The notes under the pieces were generated by a model, which saw nothing but the letters and a program-made list of their open reading frames with translations, ran no database searches and had not been told where the DNA came from. The position numbers and the translations under genes were made by a program. Positions 53,001-55,971 of a stretch of DNA of 55,971 nucleotides are shown here, piece after piece (position 1 is the stretch's first letter; each line of letters begins with the position of its first letter). Origin of the DNA: CAZULF01 sp964621215 (GTDB lineage Bacteria; Pseudomonadota; Gammaproteobacteria; UBA1113); assembly GCA_964621215.1 (NCBI GenBank), contig CAZULF010000001.1, positions 1-55,971 of the forward strand, in the 5' to 3' direction.

Positions 53001-54271
53001 ATACATTTTTAACAGCTGATGGTGGTGTAAGTGGGCAATATAGTAATGTCGATGAAGAAGGGATTTTTACTCAAAACTTTCTTGCAGGACAAGTCGTCTA
53101 CCTACCTAATGCAGTTCAGTTTACTCTTGGTTTTAATCCGATAGCCTTTGCAGGAGCAGAGCAAACCCATAATCAACGCGCTGTGGGGAATTATCTGGTA
53201 GCTACTGGAGGTACGCAAGGTATCCAACAATTGATAGCTGGCCTTACTACCGATGAACAATTCCAGCATGCTTTAGATCAAATCTCAGGTGCGACCTACG
53301 CGAACCAAACCATGGAAGTGGGTTATATTGGCCGATGGTTTGAAAATACAATGGCTGATCGTTTTGATTCGTTTACGGATTGTGATAACGATTTAACTCG
53401 AAAACGCATGCATAAATCCAAAGATTATGAAAATTGCTCGGGTTATAAAACACCGTGGGTAGCTGCGGTGACTTCAAATGAAGCTTTAGCGCCAGGTGAT
53501 GTGAGTAATTTAAAAACCAATCAAAATGCTATTGCTTTGGGTTTTGATGTGCCGGTTGGCGAGCAATTAAGGGCAGGTTTTGCGTTGGGTCACAGTCATT
53601 ATCAGAGTAATGCAACGATTAATGAAGTAGCAGAAGTCGATGGGAATTTGAATCAAGCTGGACTTTATGGTCGTTATCAGCGTGGTTCTTGGTTACTTGG
53701 CGCTGCTGCAGATTTTGGTATTACGAGTGGGGTAGATGCAACCCGTCAAATTCAAGGTGCAACCGGACCAGTAGAAACCTTTGGTAAAGAGGAGGCCGTA
53801 CTGTTCGCGGAACAAATTAAGCTAGGTTATGAGATGGGAATCGCTGATGTGGCGATCGTTCGCCCTTTTGTCGGTTTCATCAACCAAAATGTTATCAGTG
53901 ATTCCTTTACAGAGGACGGAGATACTAGCTTTGCGCTTAATGTGAATCCAAACAGTTACCACAGCGCGCGAAGTCAGTTAGGTGCGGTATTTGCAACGAC
54001 AATAATACCGATGTTCTATCCTTATACCAAGCTGTCATGGGAACACGAATTTGCCGATCAAAATGCTTCGTTTGATGCAAGTTTAATAGGATTACCCGGT
54101 AGTTTTAATATTATAGGAACAGAGGTGGGCCGCGAAATAGGTGTCATTGATGCTGGGTTAGCGTTTGTAACAGGCCAATGGTGGGATATTTCGATCGCTT
54201 ATCAGGGGCAGTTCGCACAAAATTGGCAAGAGAATAGCGGTGTGCTAAAACTTAAAGTTCACTTGAGTTAG
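50087..54271 (+). CDS. Repeat-rich autotransporter, type Va
   Basis: 1394 residues. A signal peptide (to about ALAA, residue 37) starts the passenger with TWTGASGIIWSNSGNWS. About residues 232-845 are nine beta-strand repeats of roughly 68 residues, each like GTGTLTLSGTNTYTGVTTIS...TLQIGNGG...YGGVISGTG (autotransporter-associated repeat). A PATR-like stalk with a C-terminal passenger region follows to about 1020, and residues about 1120-1394 form the outer membrane beta-barrel. The C-terminus LKVHLS lacks the common terminal Phe/Trp. Function is likely surface display or adhesion. Long reverse-strand ORFs over the repeats are artefacts of composition. AAGGAAA precedes the ATG. Confidence 0.92.
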   Translation: MKGFNQMMGLPFNICRFGVLSFIVFLISFISSPALAAFSTTWTGASGIIWSNSGNWSPATVPGTSPSPFDTAIFSGTAVNTTAANTGTITLDTLQYNAGATTYVISNSGAGNFTLAGTGIVNNSSNTQQIVNSGILTFTNSASAGSNIQITNNSGTINFQGSSTGTNASILNNGTGVIDISGLTASSTSIGGLAGTGSVILGSKELQIGAINASGLISGTISGVGGQLTKTGTGTLTLSGTNTYTGVTTISGGTLQIGNGGTTGSVSGDIVDNASLSFSRSDSFTYGGDISGTGTIGKFGLGTLTLTGNTTTTGLTTVSVGSVQIGNGGTTGSISGNISLASGTTSLTFNRSDDTSYGGNISGGGSITKNNTNTLTLTGSTTTSGTTTISGGTLQVGNGGTTGSISGNITDNANLAFDRSNSLTYAGVISGTGSVNQIGTGTTILTGANTYSGGTTISAGTLQIGNGVTGNVSGDIVDNSNLIFNRSTLLVYAGIISGSGTVTKQGIGTLTLTGDSTYAGTTTISAGSLRLGNGGTSGSITGNIVDNANLTFNRSDNTSYGGVISGNGTVTKQGAGTLTLTGNKTGTGVTTISAGTLQIGNGGTSGSIAGNIVDNANLAFNRSDTLTYGGVISGTGALNQAGSGTTILTNTNTYSGGTTISAGTLQIGNGGATGSISGNVLDNGNLAFNRSDAVTYAGTISGSGAITQLGAGTLTLTADNTNTGTTTISAGTLQLGAGGTSGSIAGNIVDNANLAFNRSDTLTYGGVISGTGALNQAGSGTTILTGANTYSGGTTISAGTLQIGNGGSTGSITGNIVDNGNLVFDLGNAFIYDSVISGTGTVMQSGTNDLVLNGVNTYTGDTSINSGKLMLGDATHTTASVAGDVLINPNGTLSGYGTVGGDVINNGTLSPGASIGTLTINGNYTQSATGDTIIELNANGTSDIVNIHGTASLDGTISVNATEGGFANYYTYTFLTADGGVSGQYSNVDEEGIFTQNFLAGQVVYLPNAVQFTLGFNPIAFAGAEQTHNQRAVGNYLVATGGTQGIQQLIAGLTTDEQFQHALDQISGATYANQTMEVGYIGRWFENTMADRFDSFTDCDNDLTRKRMHKSKDYENCSGYKTPWVAAVTSNEALAPGDVSNLKTNQNAIALGFDVPVGEQLRAGFALGHSHYQSNATINEVAEVDGNLNQAGLYGRYQRGSWLLGAAADFGITSGVDATRQIQGATGPVETFGKEEAVLFAEQIKLGYEMGIADVAIVRPFVGFINQNVISDSFTEDGDTSFALNVNPNSYHSARSQLGAVFATTIIPMFYPYTKLSWEHEFADQNASFDASLIGLPGSFNIIGTEVGREIGVIDAGLAFVTGQWWDISIAYQGQFAQNWQENSGVLKLKVHLS
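50780..52621 (+). repeat. Nine tandem 68-residue repeats in autotransporter 1
   Basis: Seven units are 68 residues (204 bp); unit 2 is 71 and unit 4 is 67. Units 6 and 8 share 144 identical bases (51889-52032 and 52297-52440), offset 408 bp, exactly two units. Confidence 0.9.
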
Positions 54272-54365
54272 GTCGCAAACTTTTTAGTGTATTGAAGTCT
54301 GAAAAAACGAATGCTCTAGGCTCTTATTTTTTGTATAATTATATATCCAGGAAAAGGGAAAATTT

Positions 54366-55971
54366 ATGAAAAAATTCGTTTGCACGAAGGGATTAGTGTC
54401 CTATATGCGTCGTTGTACGGTTTTAAATGGTACCATTTTTTTTACTCTCTTCATCTCTTTACCGGCGATGGCCGCTATTTCGCCTACATGGACGGGGGCT
54501 AGTAGTACTGTTTGGTCCACTAATGCTAATTGGTCGACACCAGCGACTGCTCCGGGGACGAGCCCATCACCCTTTGATACCGCTATTTTTGCAGGGACAG
54601 CTGTCCGTACTACAGCAGCAAATACCGGTACAATTACTCTAGATAGCCTGCAATTTAATGCCGGCGCGACCACCTACACTATCACTAACAGCGGAGCAGG
54701 GAATTTTACCCTGGCGGGGGCTGGCGTTGTTAATAATTCCTCAAATACTCAGCAGATTACAAACTCAAGTATCCTGACTTTTACGAACAGCGCAAATGCG
54801 GGTTCAAATACTACGATTACCAATAACACGGGTGGCACAATCAATTTTCAGGGAAATACCACCGCAGCCAATACAACTATTGTTAACAATGGAACGGGCG
54901 TTCTCAATATCTCTGGATTAACGGCTTCAAGTATTAATATTGGCAGTCTCGCTAGTGCTGGTAGCGTTAACTTAGGTTCCAAAGAGATGCAAGTGGGCGG
55001 ATTAAATACCAGCACGACCATTTCGGGCATTGTTTCAGGGGTTGGTGGTCAGCTTACTAAAGTAGGAACGGGTACTCTAACGCTTTCTGGTAATAATACC
55101 TACACAGGTGTTACGACAGTTTCTGCAGGGACCTTACAAATAGGAGCCGGTGGCACAACGGGTAGTATTGACAGCACTAGTATAGTTGATAATGCCAATC
55201 TAATCTTCAATCGTTCAGATAATACCAGTTACGGCGGTGTTATTAGTGGAACCGGAACGGTTAATAAGCAAGGTGCTGGAACATTAACGCTGACGGGTGA
55301 TAATACCTACACAGGTACTACTACCATAACGACGGGTTCTCTGCAATTAGGCAATGGCGGCACGAGTGGGAGTATTACAGGCAATATTGTTGATAATGCC
55401 AATCTAACCTTCAATCGTTCAGATAATACCAGTTACGGCGGTGTTATTAGTGGTAACGGCACAGTCACAAAGCAGGGTGCTGGTACATTAACATTGACAG
55501 GTAATAAGACGGGTACGGGTGTTACGACGATTTCTGCAGGGACCTTACAAATAGGCAATGGCGGCACGAGCGGTAGTATTGCTGGAAATATAGTTGATAA
55601 TGCCAATCTAGCGTTTAATCGTTCTGATACGCTGACCTATGGCGGTGTTATTAGCGGCACAGGGGCTCTCAACCAAGCGGGTAGTGGTACCACTATTTTA
55701 ACGGGAGCGAATACGTACGGGGGAGTTACGACGATTTCTGCAGGGACCTTACAAATAGGCAATGGCGGTACCACCGGTAGCATTAACGGCACTAGTATAG
55801 TTGATAATGCCAATCTAGCCTTCAATCGTTCCAATCTGTTGACGTATGGGGGCGTTATCAGCGGCACGGGAACGGTTAATCAATCGGGGAGTGGTACGAC
55901 TAGTTTAACGGGAGCGAATACCTACACAGGTGTTACGACAGTTTCTGCAGGGACCTTACAAATAGGAGCCG
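54366..55971 (+). CDS. Second autotransporter, paralog of the first (3' partial)
   Basis: 535 codons to the window end, no stop. It begins MKKFVCTKGLVSYMRRC with a signal peptide ending near PAMAA, then TWTGASSTVWSTNANWS, closely parallel to autotransporter 1. At least four and a half of the same 68-residue repeats are visible from 55065; the rest, including any barrel, lies beyond the window. TATAAT is at 54334-54339 and AAAAGGGA precedes the ATG. Only 94 bp separate it from gene 1, so it arose by tandem duplication. Confidence 0.9.
   Translation, partial: MKKFVCTKGLVSYMRRCTVLNGTIFFTLFISLPAMAAISPTWTGASSTVWSTNANWSTPATAPGTSPSPFDTAIFAGTAVRTTAANTGTITLDSLQFNAGATTYTITNSGAGNFTLAGAGVVNNSSNTQQITNSSILTFTNSANAGSNTTITNNTGGTINFQGNTTAANTTIVNNGTGVLNISGLTASSINIGSLASAGSVNLGSKEMQVGGLNTSTTISGIVSGVGGQLTKVGTGTLTLSGNNTYTGVTTVSAGTLQIGAGGTTGSIDSTSIVDNANLIFNRSDNTSYGGVISGTGTVNKQGAGTLTLTGDNTYTGTTTITTGSLQLGNGGTSGSITGNIVDNANLTFNRSDNTSYGGVISGNGTVTKQGAGTLTLTGNKTGTGVTTISAGTLQIGNGGTSGSIAGNIVDNANLAFNRSDTLTYGGVISGTGALNQAGSGTTILTGANTYGGVTTISAGTLQIGNGGTTGSINGTSIVDNANLAFNRSNLLTYGGVISGTGTVNQSGSGTTSLTGANTYTGVTTVSAGTLQIGA
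55065..55971 (+). repeat. Tandem repeats in autotransporter 2
   Basis: At least 4.5 units. Bases 55353-55678 are identical to 51683-52008 of autotransporter 1 (326 bp). Units 1 and 4 carry an extra residue (SIDSTSIVDN, SINGTSIVDN), so they differ from gene 1 units. Confidence 0.9.

Noticed and set aside
50780..55971. Repeat array as CRISPR or other non-coding array
   Set aside because: Units are 204 bp, in frame and translated as beta-strand repeats; no spacers and no cas genes.

Overview
The window looks like chromosome from an AT-rich, host-associated gammaproteobacterium. It is most like the Legionellales (Legionella/Coxiella/Berkiella type). The evidence is a DUF3573/LbtU-type outer membrane protein, a large SidE-type phosphodiesterase protein, a DUF1460 protein, a GH18 chitinase, serine-rich proteins with eukaryote-like motifs, and housekeeping genes in gammaproteobacterial order. 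The genus is inferred, not proven. No tRNA, rRNA, CRISPR array or transposase gene was seen.

Layout. 1-7735: the end of an outer membrane porin, then a short XRE regulator divergent from a tightly overlapping five-gene cluster (FabH-like condensing enzyme, NAD-dependent epimerase, metallo-beta-lactamase-fold hydrolase, adenylate-forming enzyme, ATP-grasp ligase) that probably makes an unknown small molecule. 7732-14434: a SohB-type protease, a REC-PAS-GGDEF-EAL protein, a hybrid histidine kinase, and a small membrane protein. 14467-17619: a translationally coupled regulatory phosphotransferase operon (ptsN, a short hprK, rapZ, a mannose-type EIIA, HPr, pdxH). 17720-21844: an AAA-ATPase/nuclease-like protein, a secreted protein and an amidase. 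21906-27670: rpsP-rimM-trmD-rplS, ffh, ypjD and a CorC/HlyC-type transporter. 27749-29354: an Mth938-type protein and a serine hydrolase.

29440-42419 is the most unusual stretch. It holds a 1095-residue SidE-type phosphodiesterase protein, an ABC export operon, a 308-residue protein with a near-perfect ubiquitin-interacting motif and a serine-rich tail, a small Pro/Arg-rich ORF, and a ParA-type ATPase fused to a domain that resembles a CE-clan (Ulp1-like) cysteine protease with its catalytic residues replaced. Together they suggest a set of proteins acting on the host ubiquitin or ubiquitin-like system; this is inference. mutM, a phosphoribosyltransferase and a short-chain dehydrogenase are interspersed. 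42809-49963 carries accessory and stress genes (DUF1460 protein, thioesterase, umuDC, AhpD-like protein, chitinase, FAD monooxygenase, bcp). 50087-55971 holds two tandem paralogous autotransporters built of 68-residue repeats; they share a 326-bp tract of perfect DNA identity, a sign of recent gene conversion. The second is cut by the window end.

Several families of palindromic repeats sit at gene ends, mostly between convergent genes. Three genes take their TAG stop codon from such a palindrome, and the ATP-grasp gene has a whole palindrome inside its coding 3' end. A run of ten N at 37721-37730 marks an assembly gap inside one such hairpin.
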